A DNA stretch of 64,000 nucleotides from the NCBI RefSeq assembly GCF_000296385.1, contig NZ_JH815185.1:2575385-2639384 (forward strand), given 5' to 3'. Of this stretch, positions 8,016 through 16,854 are shown one piece after another (within the stretch, counting starts at the first letter, position 1; every line of letters starts with the position of its first letter). Made by a program: the position numbers and the translations under genes. Source of the stretch: Lachnoanaerobaculum sp. OBRC5-5 (GTDB lineage Bacteria > Bacillota > Clostridia > Lachnospirales > Lachnospiraceae). The notes beneath the pieces are model-generated. The model had not been told where the DNA came from. It did not search any database and saw only the letters and a list, made by a program, of their open reading frames with translations.

Positions 8016-8758
8016 AAAGATTAGAAGGCAAAACAGCTCTGGTAACAGGTGCAGGAAGAGGCATCGGAGCCGCTATAGCAAAGAAACTGGCAGCTGACGG
8101 AGCACTGGTATATATAAATTATGCGGCATCAAGTGAGGCCGCAAAAAGTGTTGCAAAAGAGATAGAGGATAATGGCGGAAGTGCAAAAATCTGCCAATGT
8201 GATATATCGGATTATGAGAGCACCAAGCAGATGATTGAAAATATCATTTCAGAGGACGGTGCGGTGGATATATTGGTAAATAATGCCGGTATTACAAAAG
8301 ATAATCTGATAATGAGAATGAAACCTGAAGAGTTTGATGCGGTAATAGCAACCAATTTAAAGGGAAGCTTTAATACCATGCAGGTGGTTTCAAAATACAT
8401 GATTAAGAAAAGAGCCGGAAGAATAATAAATATTTCTTCCGTTAGCGGTGTGATGGGCAATGCAGGACAGATAAACTATGCGGCATCAAAGGCAGGAGTT
8501 ATAGGAATGACAAAGACTGCAGCAAGAGAGATGGCAAGCAGAAATATTACCGTAAATGCCATAGCACCGGGATATATAAGAACAGATATGACGGATGCCA
8601 TGACAGATGATGCCAAGGCAAAAATCAATTCATTTATTCCGTTGGGATATCAGGGTGAGGTAGAGGATATTGCAAATATGGTGGCATACCTTGCCGGTGA
8701 AGAGGGCAGATATATTACAGGTCAGGTCATCAAAATAGATGGCGGAATGAGTATGTAA
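8012..8758 (+). CDS. fabG: 3-oxoacyl-ACP reductase (FabG)
   Basis: The 248-residue short-chain dehydrogenase reduces 3-ketoacyl-ACP with NADPH. It has the Rossmann motif TGAGRGIG near residue 14, the NNAG motif, catalytic Ser in ISSVSG, and YxxxK in YAASKAG (near residues 150-160). It ends with the typical TGQVIKIDGGM tail. It overlaps fabD by 4 bp. Confidence 0.97.
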   Translation: MKRLEGKTALVTGAGRGIGAAIAKKLAADGALVYINYAASSEAAKSVAKEIEDNGGSAKICQCDISDYESTKQMIENIISEDGAVDILVNNAGITKDNLIMRMKPEEFDAVIATNLKGSFNTMQVVSKYMIKKRAGRIINISSVSGVMGNAGQINYAASKAGVIGMTKTAAREMASRNITVNAIAPGYIRTDMTDAMTDDAKAKINSFIPLGYQGEVEDIANMVAYLAGEEGRYITGQVIKIDGGMSM

Positions 8759-8797
8759 TTAATAAGGATTGAAAGAACAACCAAAAAAGAGGTGACT

Positions 8798-10033
8798 ATG
8801 AGAAGAAGAGTTGTTATTACAGGATTGGGAGCTATCACACCGATAGGTCTTAATGTCAATGATTTTTGGAAAAATATAAAAGCGGGTGTACACGGTATAG
8901 GACCTATAACATACTTTGATACAACCGACTATAAGGCAAAGCTTGCAGCTGAAGTAAAGGACTTTGATGCCAAGAACTATATGGATCCAAAATCTGCCAG
9001 AAGAATGGAGCAGTTTTCACAGTTTGCAGTAGCGGCAACAAAAGAGGCTATTGAAGATGCAAAGCTTGATATGTCAAAGGAAGATCCTTATATGGTAGGA
9101 GTTGCGGTAGGATCGGGAATCGGATCGCTGCAGGCTATGGAAAAGGAATACGGAAAGCTTTTGGAAAAAGGACCAAGCAGAGTGGCACCTCTTTTGGTAC
9201 CTATGATGATTTCAAATATGGCGGCAGGTAATGTAGCGATTGCCTATGGATGTAAAGGAAAGAATATAAATGTAGTAACGGCTTGTGCCACAGGAACAAA
9301 CTGTATAGGTGAGGCATTCAGATCCATCGTTTACGGAGAGGCTGATGTAATGCTTGCAGGAGGTACGGAAAGCTCCATCACTCCTATCGGTGTGGCGGGA
9401 TTTACTTCACTCACAGCACTTAATACAGTAGATGATCCGGATAGAGCATCAATACCTTTTGATAAAGACAGAAACGGATTTATCATGGGAGAGGGAGCAG
9501 GCGTTTTAGTTTTAGAAGAACTTGAGCATGCTAAAAAAAGAGGTGCACATATATATGCCGAGATGGCAGGATACGGTGCAACCTGTGATGCATTCCATAT
9601 TACTTCACCTGCAGAAGACGGCTCGGGCGCTGCAAAGGCTATGGAGCTTGCAATAAAGGATGCAGGTATGAAGCCTGAGGATATTGACTATGTAAATGCA
9701 CATGGTACAGGAACTCATCACAATGATTTATTTGAGACCAAAGCAATAAAGACCGCACTTGGTGAGCATGCAAATAAAGTGGGAATAAGCTCTACAAAGT
9801 CAATGGTAGGACATCTTCTCGGTGCGGCCGGAGGTGTTGAGGCAATTGTATGTGTAAAGTCTATAGAAGACGGATTTATGCACAAGAATGTAGGACTTAT
9901 AAATAAAGATCCTGAGTGTGATTTGGACTTTTTGACAGAGTCAAAAGAGGTGGAAGTGAACGGAACAATAAGCAATTCACTTGGATTTGGCGGTCACAAT
10001 GCAAGTATAGTTATAAAAAAATTTGTGGAGTAA
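8798..10033 (+). CDS. fabF: 3-oxoacyl-ACP synthase II (FabF)
   Basis: The 411-residue KAS II elongates acyl-ACP with malonyl-ACP. The Cys-His-His triad is visible in TACATGTNCIG, NAHGTGTHHND and KSMVGHLLGAAGG. I chose the ATG at 8798 over the in-frame GTG at 8792 because GAGGTG (8789-8794) is then correctly spaced as Shine-Dalgarno. It is the only elongating KAS in the window, so it presumably covers all chain lengths. Confidence 0.97.
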   Translation: MRRRVVITGLGAITPIGLNVNDFWKNIKAGVHGIGPITYFDTTDYKAKLAAEVKDFDAKNYMDPKSARRMEQFSQFAVAATKEAIEDAKLDMSKEDPYMVGVAVGSGIGSLQAMEKEYGKLLEKGPSRVAPLLVPMMISNMAAGNVAIAYGCKGKNINVVTACATGTNCIGEAFRSIVYGEADVMLAGGTESSITPIGVAGFTSLTALNTVDDPDRASIPFDKDRNGFIMGEGAGVLVLEELEHAKKRGAHIYAEMAGYGATCDAFHITSPAEDGSGAAKAMELAIKDAGMKPEDIDYVNAHGTGTHHNDLFETKAIKTALGEHANKVGISSTKSMVGHLLGAAGGVEAIVCVKSIEDGFMHKNVGLINKDPECDLDFLTESKEVEVNGTISNSLGFGGHNASIVIKKFVE

Positions 10034-10037
10034 ACAG

Positions 10038-10472
10038 ATGAAAATAGATGAGATTATAAAACTTATAGAGACAGTAAGTAAGAATGATGTTGATACATTA
10101 AACTATGCTACAGATTCCGAAAAAATAGTTATAAAGAAAAATAAAACAAAACTTGTAGCAGGAGAGGTTCAGGCAGTACCGGTGGCACAGAGCGTAAGTT
10201 TTGAAGCTGCAAACACGGCAGAGAACACAAAGGTTGCAGGTCATACCGTAACATCACCGCTTGTAGGAACTTTCTACAGTGCACCTTCACCTGATTCACC
10301 AAGCTTTGTAAATGTAGGTGACAGAGTAAAGAAAGGTCAGGTAATAGGTATTATTGAGGCAATGAAACTTATGAATGAGCTTGAGAGTGATTTTGACGGT
10401 GTTATAAAGGAAATCCTTGTTAAGGATGAGGATGTGGTAGAGTACGGACAGCCGCTGTTTATTTTGGAGTAA
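10038..10472 (+). CDS. accB: Biotin carboxyl carrier protein of acetyl-CoA carboxylase (AccB)
   Basis: This is a 144-residue BCCP. The C-terminal biotinyl domain contains the biotinylated Lys in IIEAMKLMNE (near residue 110) and is preceded by a short Pro/Ala linker and the thumb-region motif SPLVGTFY. The ATG at 10038 lies 7 bp after a GGAG; the frame is open further upstream but only within fabF. It carries CO2 between AccC and the fused carboxyltransferase downstream. Confidence 0.96.
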   Translation: MKIDEIIKLIETVSKNDVDTLNYATDSEKIVIKKNKTKLVAGEVQAVPVAQSVSFEAANTAENTKVAGHTVTSPLVGTFYSAPSPDSPSFVNVGDRVKKGQVIGIIEAMKLMNELESDFDGVIKEILVKDEDVVEYGQPLFILE

Positions 10473-10477
10473 AGAAT

Positions 10478-10903
10478 ATGTTGGGAATTAAGGAAATTCA
10501 AGAGATAATACCTCACAGACATCCGTTTTTGCTTATTGACTGTATTGAGGAGCTGGAGCCGGGCAAAAAAAGTGTCGGATATAAATGTATAACATATAAT
10601 GAGTCACAGTTTTTGGGACATTTTCCCGAGGAGCCTGTAATGCCGGGTGTGCTTATGATAGAGGCACTGGCACAGACAGGTGCGGTTGCTATATTGTCTG
10701 TACCTGAGAATAAGGGAAAGACAGCATATTTCGGAGCTATAAATTCCGCCAAATTCAAAAGAAAAGTTGTTCCGGGAGATAAGCTTAAATTATCTTGTGA
10801 GATAATCAGATCAAAAGGAAGAATAGGAATAGGAAAAGCTATAGCGAGTGTGGACGGTGAGATAGCGGTTGATGCCGAACTTACCTTTATCATTGGAGAA
10901 TAA
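10478..10903 (+). CDS. fabZ: 3-hydroxyacyl-ACP dehydratase (FabZ)
   Basis: The 141-residue hot-dog-fold dehydratase has the conserved IIPHRHPFLLID start and the catalytic pair in GHFPEEPVMPGVLMIEALAQ (His near residue 48, Glu near 62). It removes water from 3-hydroxyacyl-ACP. Neither FabA nor a FabM isomerase is present in this operon, so the source of unsaturated fatty acids is not explained here. Confidence 0.96.
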   Translation: MLGIKEIQEIIPHRHPFLLIDCIEELEPGKKSVGYKCITYNESQFLGHFPEEPVMPGVLMIEALAQTGAVAILSVPENKGKTAYFGAINSAKFKRKVVPGDKLKLSCEIIRSKGRIGIGKAIASVDGEIAVDAELTFIIGE

Positions 10904-12247
10904 ATGTTTAGAAAAGTATTGATAGCAAACAGAGGAGAGATTGCAGTCAGAATAATCAGAGCACTTAGAGAAATGGGTATTATAAGTGTTGCCGTATATT
11001 CCGAGGCGGATAGAGACAGCTTACATACGATGCTTGCAGATGAGGCTATTTGTATAGGACCTGCACCTGCGATGAAAAGCTATCTGGATATGGAGAGGAT
11101 ACTCAGTGCGGCCGTTACAACAGGTGCCGAGGCCATTCATCCGGGATTCGGATTTTTATCTGAGAATGAAAAATTTGCAAGACTTTGTACTGAAGTAGGA
11201 ATAAAGTTTATCGGACCTAAATCTGAAACAATTGCCAAGCTTGGCGATAAGGCCGTAGCCAGAGCAACCATGCAAAAGGCTCATATCCCTGTAATACCGG
11301 GAACTGACGGAAGTGTTAAGGATGTGAATGAGGCATTAAAGCTTGCAAAGAAAGTGGGCTTCCCCGTAATGATCAAGGCCGCTCTTGGCGGTGGTGGAAA
11401 GGGTATGAGAATATCAAGAAGTGAAGATGATTTTGCAGAGAATTTTATGACTGCAAAAGCGGAGGCACTTAAGGGATTTTCCGACGACTCCATGTATATT
11501 GAAAAATATATAGAAAGACCGAGACATATAGAGTTCCAGATTTTGGCGGACAGCTATGGAAATGTAATACATCTTGGTGAAAGAGATTGTTCCATACAAA
11601 GAAGACATCAAAAAGTATTGGAAGAGGCACCGTCGGTATTTCTTGACAGTAAGCTCAGAGAAAAGATGGGAAAGGCTGCAGTAAGTGCGGCAAAGGCTGC
11701 AGGATATGAGAATGCCGGAACCATTGAGTTTTTGGTGGATAAGAATAAAAACTTCTACTTTATGGAGATGAATACAAGAATTCAGGTAGAGCATCCTGTA
11801 ACGGAGATGATCACCGGTATGGATCTTATAAAGGAGCAGATCAGAGTAGCTGCGGGAGAGAAGCTTTCAATTACTCAAAAGGATGTGAAGATTGAAGGAC
11901 ATTCCATAGAGTGCAGAATAAATGCCGAAAACCCAGATAAGAATTTTGCACCTTCTCCGGGAAGAATTGAGAGCATGCATTTGCCCGGCGGTAACGGTGT
12001 AAGAATAGATACACATATTTATGAAGATTACACGGTATCACCTTTTTATGATTCCATGCTTTTAAAATTGATAGTTCATGGAAAAACAAGACAGGAAGCT
12101 ATTGCAAAGATGAGATCGGCTCTTGGTGAAATTGTAATAGAAGGTGTGGATACAAATATAGATTTTAACTATGAGATTATTAATAATCCGTACTTTATAG
12201 ATGCTGATATAGATACTTCATTTATAGAAAAACAGTTTAAAATGTAG
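10904..12247 (+). CDS. accC: Biotin carboxylase subunit of acetyl-CoA carboxylase (AccC)
   Basis: The 447-residue ATP-grasp enzyme carboxylates the biotin of AccB. It shows the N-terminal KVLIANRGEIAVRIIRA signature, the Gly-rich ATP loop KAALGGGGKGMR, the ERDCSIQRRHQK segment and the MNTRIQVEHPVTE active-site motif. It begins at the base after the fabZ stop, so the two are probably translated in a coupled manner. Confidence 0.97.
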   Translation: MFRKVLIANRGEIAVRIIRALREMGIISVAVYSEADRDSLHTMLADEAICIGPAPAMKSYLDMERILSAAVTTGAEAIHPGFGFLSENEKFARLCTEVGIKFIGPKSETIAKLGDKAVARATMQKAHIPVIPGTDGSVKDVNEALKLAKKVGFPVMIKAALGGGGKGMRISRSEDDFAENFMTAKAEALKGFSDDSMYIEKYIERPRHIEFQILADSYGNVIHLGERDCSIQRRHQKVLEEAPSVFLDSKLREKMGKAAVSAAKAAGYENAGTIEFLVDKNKNFYFMEMNTRIQVEHPVTEMITGMDLIKEQIRVAAGEKLSITQKDVKIEGHSIECRINAENPDKNFAPSPGRIESMHLPGGNGVRIDTHIYEDYTVSPFYDSMLLKLIVHGKTRQEAIAKMRSALGEIVIEGVDTNIDFNYEIINNPYFIDADIDTSFIEKQFKM

Positions 12248-12271
12248 CAATGAAAGTTTTGAGGTGTTGTC

Positions 12272-13972
12272 ATGTTTAGAAATATGTTTAAAAAGACATA
12301 TGCAAAGATAGAACCGGAAAGTGAAAAGATAGATATCCCGGAGGGACTTTGGAAAAAGTGCAGAATCTGTAAAGAGCCGATTTTTGCTGAAGATGTAAAG
12401 TCAAATCTTTATACATGTCCGAAATGCGGCGGATATTTTAGAGTTCATGCATACAGAAGAATAGAAATGCTTGTGGATGACGGAAGTTTCATCGAGTGGA
12501 ATAAGACAATGCCTATATCAAATCCTTTGGATTTCCCCGACTATGAGATCAAGCTTGAAGAGGAAAGACAAAAGAGCAAGCTTGATGAAGCTGTAGTCAC
12601 AGGAGAGGCTACCATAGGTAATATAAGAACAGCTATAGCCGTATGTGATGCAAGATTTATGATGTCTTCTATGGGAAGAGTTGTAGGTGAAAAGATAACA
12701 GCGGCTGTAGAAAATGCGACAAAAGAGAAAATGCCGATTATTATTTTCTCATGTTCAGGCGGTGCCAGAATGCAGGAAGGTATGATTTCACTTATGCAGA
12801 TGGCAAAGACATCGGCCGCGTTAAAGAAGCATCATGAGGCAGGACAACTTTTTATAAGCTTCCTTACAGATCCTACAATGGGTGGAGTAAGTGCTTCATT
12901 TGCAATGCTTGGAGATATTATACTGGCAGAGCCGAAGGCCCTTATAGGATTTGCAGGCCCGAGAGTTATTGCACAGACTATAGGAACAAAGCTGCCGGAA
13001 GGTTTCCAGAGTGCAGAGTTTTTACTTGAGCACGGCTTTATAGATGCTATAGTGGAAAGATCGGAGCAAAGAAGCGTCTTAAAGAAGATACTGAGAGCTC
13101 ATACTTCAGGATTTAAGAAAGTTGCACGTCAGGAAAGTCAGGATGAAAATACCGAAAAGGCCGCAGAGAAGCGACCGAAGGTAAAGGCACCGAAGACTGC
13201 CTGGGACAGTGTACTCTTATCAAGAAGACCTGACAGACCTACCGCAAAGGATTATATCGACAGATTGTTCAGTTTCTTTTTTGAACTACATGGAGACAGA
13301 CTTTCCGGAGATGACGGTGCCATTGTCGGCGGCATAGCAAACTACTATGGAAAACCTGTAATGGTTGTAGCCCAGCAAAAAGGTAAGAGCATAAAGGAAA
13401 ATAAAATCAGAAACTTCGGTATGCCGAATCCAAGCGGATATCGTAAGGCACTAAGACTTATGAAGCATGCGCAGAAGTTTAATATGCCGGTTATATGTAT
13501 AGTGGATACTCCGGGAGCATTTTGCGGAATAGAAGCCGAGGAGAAGGGGCAGGCCGAGGCAATAGCAAGAGCACTCTTTGAAATGAGCGATATGACTGTG
13601 CCTATTTTATCTGTTGTAATAGGTGAAGGCGGATCGGGAGGTGCACTTGCACTTGCCGTAGCCAATGAAGTCTGGATGCTTGAACATTCAATATACTCAA
13701 TACTTTCACCTGAAGGTTTCGCTTCAATACTTTATAAAGATGCAAAAAAGAACAAAGAGGCTGCAGAGGTTATGAAGATTACCTCAAAAGAACTTTTAGG
13801 CTTGGGGGTAATAGACAGAGTTATAAAGGAAGAATTACCTTTGACTGTCGATACTATGTATGTTGTAATAGAAGAGATGGTTTCAAATATCGATGATTTC
13901 TTTGAGAAAATTGATTCAAAATCCAAGGAAGAAATTGCAGAGGACAGATACAACAGATTCAGGAAGTTTTAA
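12272..13972 (+). CDS. accDA: Acetyl-CoA carboxylase carboxyltransferase, fused beta (AccD) and alpha (AccA) subunits
   Basis: One uninterrupted 566-residue frame encodes both carboxyltransferase subunits. Residues 1-285 are AccD: a four-Cys zinc ribbon (CRIC...CPKC near residues 31-53) and the crotonase-fold core with SCSGGARMQEG. A Lys/Glu-rich linker of about 20 residues follows. Residues about 305-566 are AccA (ELHGDRLSGDD, VDTPGAF, GEGGSGGAL). The alpha part lacks the usual N-terminal roughly 50 residues of stand-alone AccA. In most bacteria these are separate genes forming an alpha2beta2 complex; the fusion enforces 1:1 stoichiometry. Confidence 0.95.
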   Translation: MFRNMFKKTYAKIEPESEKIDIPEGLWKKCRICKEPIFAEDVKSNLYTCPKCGGYFRVHAYRRIEMLVDDGSFIEWNKTMPISNPLDFPDYEIKLEEERQKSKLDEAVVTGEATIGNIRTAIAVCDARFMMSSMGRVVGEKITAAVENATKEKMPIIIFSCSGGARMQEGMISLMQMAKTSAALKKHHEAGQLFISFLTDPTMGGVSASFAMLGDIILAEPKALIGFAGPRVIAQTIGTKLPEGFQSAEFLLEHGFIDAIVERSEQRSVLKKILRAHTSGFKKVARQESQDENTEKAAEKRPKVKAPKTAWDSVLLSRRPDRPTAKDYIDRLFSFFFELHGDRLSGDDGAIVGGIANYYGKPVMVVAQQKGKSIKENKIRNFGMPNPSGYRKALRLMKHAQKFNMPVICIVDTPGAFCGIEAEEKGQAEAIARALFEMSDMTVPILSVVIGEGGSGGALALAVANEVWMLEHSIYSILSPEGFASILYKDAKKNKEAAEVMKITSKELLGLGVIDRVIKEELPLTVDTMYVVIEEMVSNIDDFFEKIDSKSKEEIAEDRYNRFRKF

Positions 13973-13989
13973 ATAGCTGAAAGGGAAAT

Positions 13990-15171
13990 ATGGAATTCTT
14001 AAAAATAGGAGATAAAAGTTTGCTCTATCCCATTATCCAGGGCGGTATGGGTGTAGGAATAAGCCTTTCATCCCTTGCGGCACATGTGGCAGGCAATGGA
14101 GGAATGGGAATTATATCAACAGCACAGATCGGATTCAGAGAGGATGATTTTTATAAAAATCCTATAGAAGCAAATCTTCGTGCCGTAAAGACCGAACTTC
14201 AAAAAGCCAGAGATATAGCGGCGGAAGTATTCGAAAGGAGATTTAAGGTTTCAAAGCAGGCTTCTAAATTCTTGGAAAAATTAAAAAACTATAATCCTTT
14301 TATAGGCTTTAATATAATGGTGGCAACAAACAAATATGCGGACTATGTAATAGAAGCCGTAAAAGCCGGTGCGGATATCATAATATCAGGAGCCGGACTG
14401 CCGATAGAATTGCCGGAGCTTGTGGAAAAGGGACAGGCCTTAAGCGAAAACGCAAAAAAGACCTGTATTGCACCGATAGTTTCAAGCAGAAAAAGTGCAA
14501 AAGTTATTTTAAAGATGTGGGACAGAAAATATAACACCACAGCTGATGCCGTAGTAATAGAAGGACCGCTTGCAGGCGGACATCTGGGATTTTCCTATGA
14601 TGAGCTTCACGAGCTTGGCGCCGACACTATGGCAAGTAAAAACTATAAAAGAGAAAAATATGATGCCGAAATAAAAGAGATCATAGAGGAAGTAAGAATC
14701 TATGAAGAAAAGTTCGGTAAAAAGATTCCTGTGTTTGTGGCAGGCGGTATATATACAAGAGAAGATATGGAGCATGCCATGAGTCTGGGTGCGGACGGAG
14801 TACAGATGGGTACAAGATTTGTTACCACATATGAATGTGATGCACCGGATGATTACAAGCAGACATATATTGATGCAAAAGAAGAAGATATTGTTATCAC
14901 AAAATCACCTGTAGGTATGCCGGGAAGAGCTATAAGAAACGACTTTATGGACAGACTGAAGACCGGTCCTATACCGATAAGACATTGTCACAACTGTTTG
15001 GCATTGTCGGTATGTGACAGAAAGACAATACCGTATTGTATAACAGATGCACTGTGTTCTGCTGCAAACTCGGATGAAAGCCATGCATTGCTCTTTTGCG
15101 GTTCAAATGCTTACAGAGCAACAGCGCTTGAGCATGTGGAAGATATAATGAAAGAACTTACAGAAAAATAA
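13990..15171 (+). CDS. FabK/nitronate monooxygenase-family flavoprotein with C-terminal Cys cluster
   Basis: This 393-residue second FabK-like protein closes the operon. The FMN-binding TIM-barrel motifs are present (PIIQGGMGVG, ISGAGLPIELPE, EGPLAGGHLGFS, VAGGIYT, VQMGTRFV). It is about 80 residues longer than FabK because of inserts and a C-terminal segment near residues 338-365 with four closely spaced Cys (CHNC, C, C, C) that could bind a metal or Fe-S cluster. Co-transcription with fab genes suggests a lipid-related role, for example an alternative enoyl reduction, but nitronate oxidation or another flavin reaction cannot be excluded. Confidence 0.8.
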   Translation: MEFLKIGDKSLLYPIIQGGMGVGISLSSLAAHVAGNGGMGIISTAQIGFREDDFYKNPIEANLRAVKTELQKARDIAAEVFERRFKVSKQASKFLEKLKNYNPFIGFNIMVATNKYADYVIEAVKAGADIIISGAGLPIELPELVEKGQALSENAKKTCIAPIVSSRKSAKVILKMWDRKYNTTADAVVIEGPLAGGHLGFSYDELHELGADTMASKNYKREKYDAEIKEIIEEVRIYEEKFGKKIPVFVAGGIYTREDMEHAMSLGADGVQMGTRFVTTYECDAPDDYKQTYIDAKEEDIVITKSPVGMPGRAIRNDFMDRLKTGPIPIRHCHNCLALSVCDRKTIPYCITDALCSAANSDESHALLFCGSNAYRATALEHVEDIMKELTEK

Positions 15172-15185
15172 ATAATGAAGATTTG

Positions 15186-15215
15186 ATTCGGACCTTAAGC
15201 GGTCCGAATTTTTCT
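15186..15215 (+). terminator. Rho-independent terminator of the fab operon
   Basis: ATTCGGACC (15186-15194) pairs perfectly with GGTCCGAAT (15201-15209) across a 6-base loop and is followed by TTTTTCT. It marks the end of a roughly 10.3-kb transcription unit. Confidence 0.9.
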
Positions 15216-15461
15216 ATTTAATGGTTCTTTGTCAAAGAAAGCGTGTAGCCTTTGATTATAAATATAAGACAGATTTAAAGACAGATGTTCATTGATTTTC
15301 AGATTGGTTTTTATTAAACTGTTAAAGATACTTTACCTCTAAAATATAGTTTAGCATAAAGTAACAGGTATGTAAGGTTATTTTAATACATATGTTCAAT
15401 ATTTGTGATATAGTATTAATAAATTAGAGGGTAAATTTTAAAATTAAAGTGAGTATAAAAA
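15216..15461. other. AT-rich intergenic region upstream of the carboxypeptidase gene
   Basis: About 245 bp without a convincing ORF or RNA gene. A TATAGTATT stretch near 15410 could be a -10 element for the gene at 15462, but I see no well-spaced -35. Nothing else is recognisable. Confidence 0.4.
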
Positions 15462-16847
15462 ATGAAAATCGAAAAAATTATAGCCGGCGGCCTTTCGATA
15501 TTATTGTCGGTGGGTGTGATAACTTTTGCGCCGGGGAACGGAATGGTAACACATGCAGCTACTCCTCCAAACATAGCATCGCAGGGAGCTGCACTTTACA
15601 ATGCAAATACAGGTGAATTCCTGTATGAAAAAGAGGGAAATAAGCAGTTTTTCCCTGCCTCGATCACTAAGATTATGACAACATTGCTTGCTTTGGAGCA
15701 GGCGGATCTTGATGATACCGTGGTGTTTTCAAAGAGTGCAACTACAAATCTGGAATCGGGAGCTACAAATCTTGGTGTAGTGGAAGGTGACAGAATAAGT
15801 GTAAGAGATGCACTTTACGGAACAATGCTTGCATCGGCAAATGAGGTTGCAAACGGACTTGCGGAGCATGTCGGAGGTTCAATACCGGGCTTTGCAAATA
15901 TGATGAATGCAAGAGCGAGAGAAATAGGGGCAAAAAACACAAATTTTGTAAATCCGAGCGGTTTGAACAATCAAAACCACAAGACTACAGCTAAGGATAT
16001 GGCTTTGATTGCGGCTGAAGCGTTTAGAAATCCTAATTTCAGAGCGATTGCAAGCACAAGATATTATACATTCCCCGCAACTCAGAGAAACCCCGCCACT
16101 TCAATTGCAATGCATCATAAGATGGTTCAGACCAATGACAACAGATATTATCCGGGTGTTATAGGCGGAAAGACCGGATATACAAAGAGTGCCGGAAATA
16201 CTTTGGTAACATGTGCGGAGAGAAACGGTGTAAGACTGGTAGTTGTAATACTTAAGAGTCAGGGAACTCATTATACCGACACAAGAGCCTTACTTGACTA
16301 CGGCTTTGCGATAGCTTCAACAGGCGGTGTGGATATTGCATCAAAAGATGTAAGTGTGAAAAAGAGTATTACAGGTGCCGCAGTGCAGGCCGCAAAAAAG
16401 GAAGTTGTTGCAAGAACGGAATCGGCACAGCAAGCTCAGGTAACAAATGCGGACAGTGCAAAAGTTGATGCCGCACCGAAGTCAATTGCCACATCTGATG
16501 TAAGAGCTGAAAACTACGGTCCAGGTATGGCGCCGGATATAGGTTGGAAAGAGAGCAACGGAAGCTGGTTTTATGTAAAATCAGATAAAACAAGTGCAAG
16601 AGCTGAAGTTTTAAATATTAACGGAAAAAAATACTGGTTTGATGCGGACGGCAAAATGGCAAAAGGCTGGAGACAGGATACAAGCGGATCTTGGTATTTT
16701 ATGGAGGATTCGGGAGCTATGAATTCTTCAGGCTGGCTTAAGTACAACGGACTATGGTATTATTTGGGAAGTGATGGTAAAATGTTGACAAATACCACCA
16801 CACCTGACGGATACACTTTAAACAGTGACGGAGTTTGGGTAAGCTAG
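15462..16847 (+). CDS. D-alanyl-D-alanine carboxypeptidase (S11) with C-terminal choline-binding-type repeats
   Basis: This is a 461-residue secreted penicillin-binding protein of the DacA/DacF type. A signal peptide covers residues 1-33. The catalytic motifs are SxxK (PASITKIMT), SxN (SANEVAN) and KTG (GGKTGYTKSAGN). After a linker rich in Ala, Lys and Ser, the last 100 residues contain about four CW/choline-binding repeats (GWK..NGSWFY, KYWFDADGKM, GWRQDTSGSWYF, GLWYYLGSDGKM). It trims pentapeptide stems and is anchored non-covalently to the envelope. The combination of S11 and CW repeats is typical of some Lachnospiraceae and clostridia. Confidence 0.92.
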   Translation: MKIEKIIAGGLSILLSVGVITFAPGNGMVTHAATPPNIASQGAALYNANTGEFLYEKEGNKQFFPASITKIMTTLLALEQADLDDTVVFSKSATTNLESGATNLGVVEGDRISVRDALYGTMLASANEVANGLAEHVGGSIPGFANMMNARAREIGAKNTNFVNPSGLNNQNHKTTAKDMALIAAEAFRNPNFRAIASTRYYTFPATQRNPATSIAMHHKMVQTNDNRYYPGVIGGKTGYTKSAGNTLVTCAERNGVRLVVVILKSQGTHYTDTRALLDYGFAIASTGGVDIASKDVSVKKSITGAAVQAAKKEVVARTESAQQAQVTNADSAKVDAAPKSIATSDVRAENYGPGMAPDIGWKESNGSWFYVKSDKTSARAEVLNINGKKYWFDADGKMAKGWRQDTSGSWYFMEDSGAMNSSGWLKYNGLWYYLGSDGKMLTNTTTPDGYTLNSDGVWVS

Positions 16848-16854
16848 GAGTTTG

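Noticed and set aside
13990-15171. Plain nitronate monooxygenase
   Set aside because: Family-level similarity is real, but operon context and the Cys-rich extension make that functional name unsafe; kept as a FabK/NMO-family flavoprotein.
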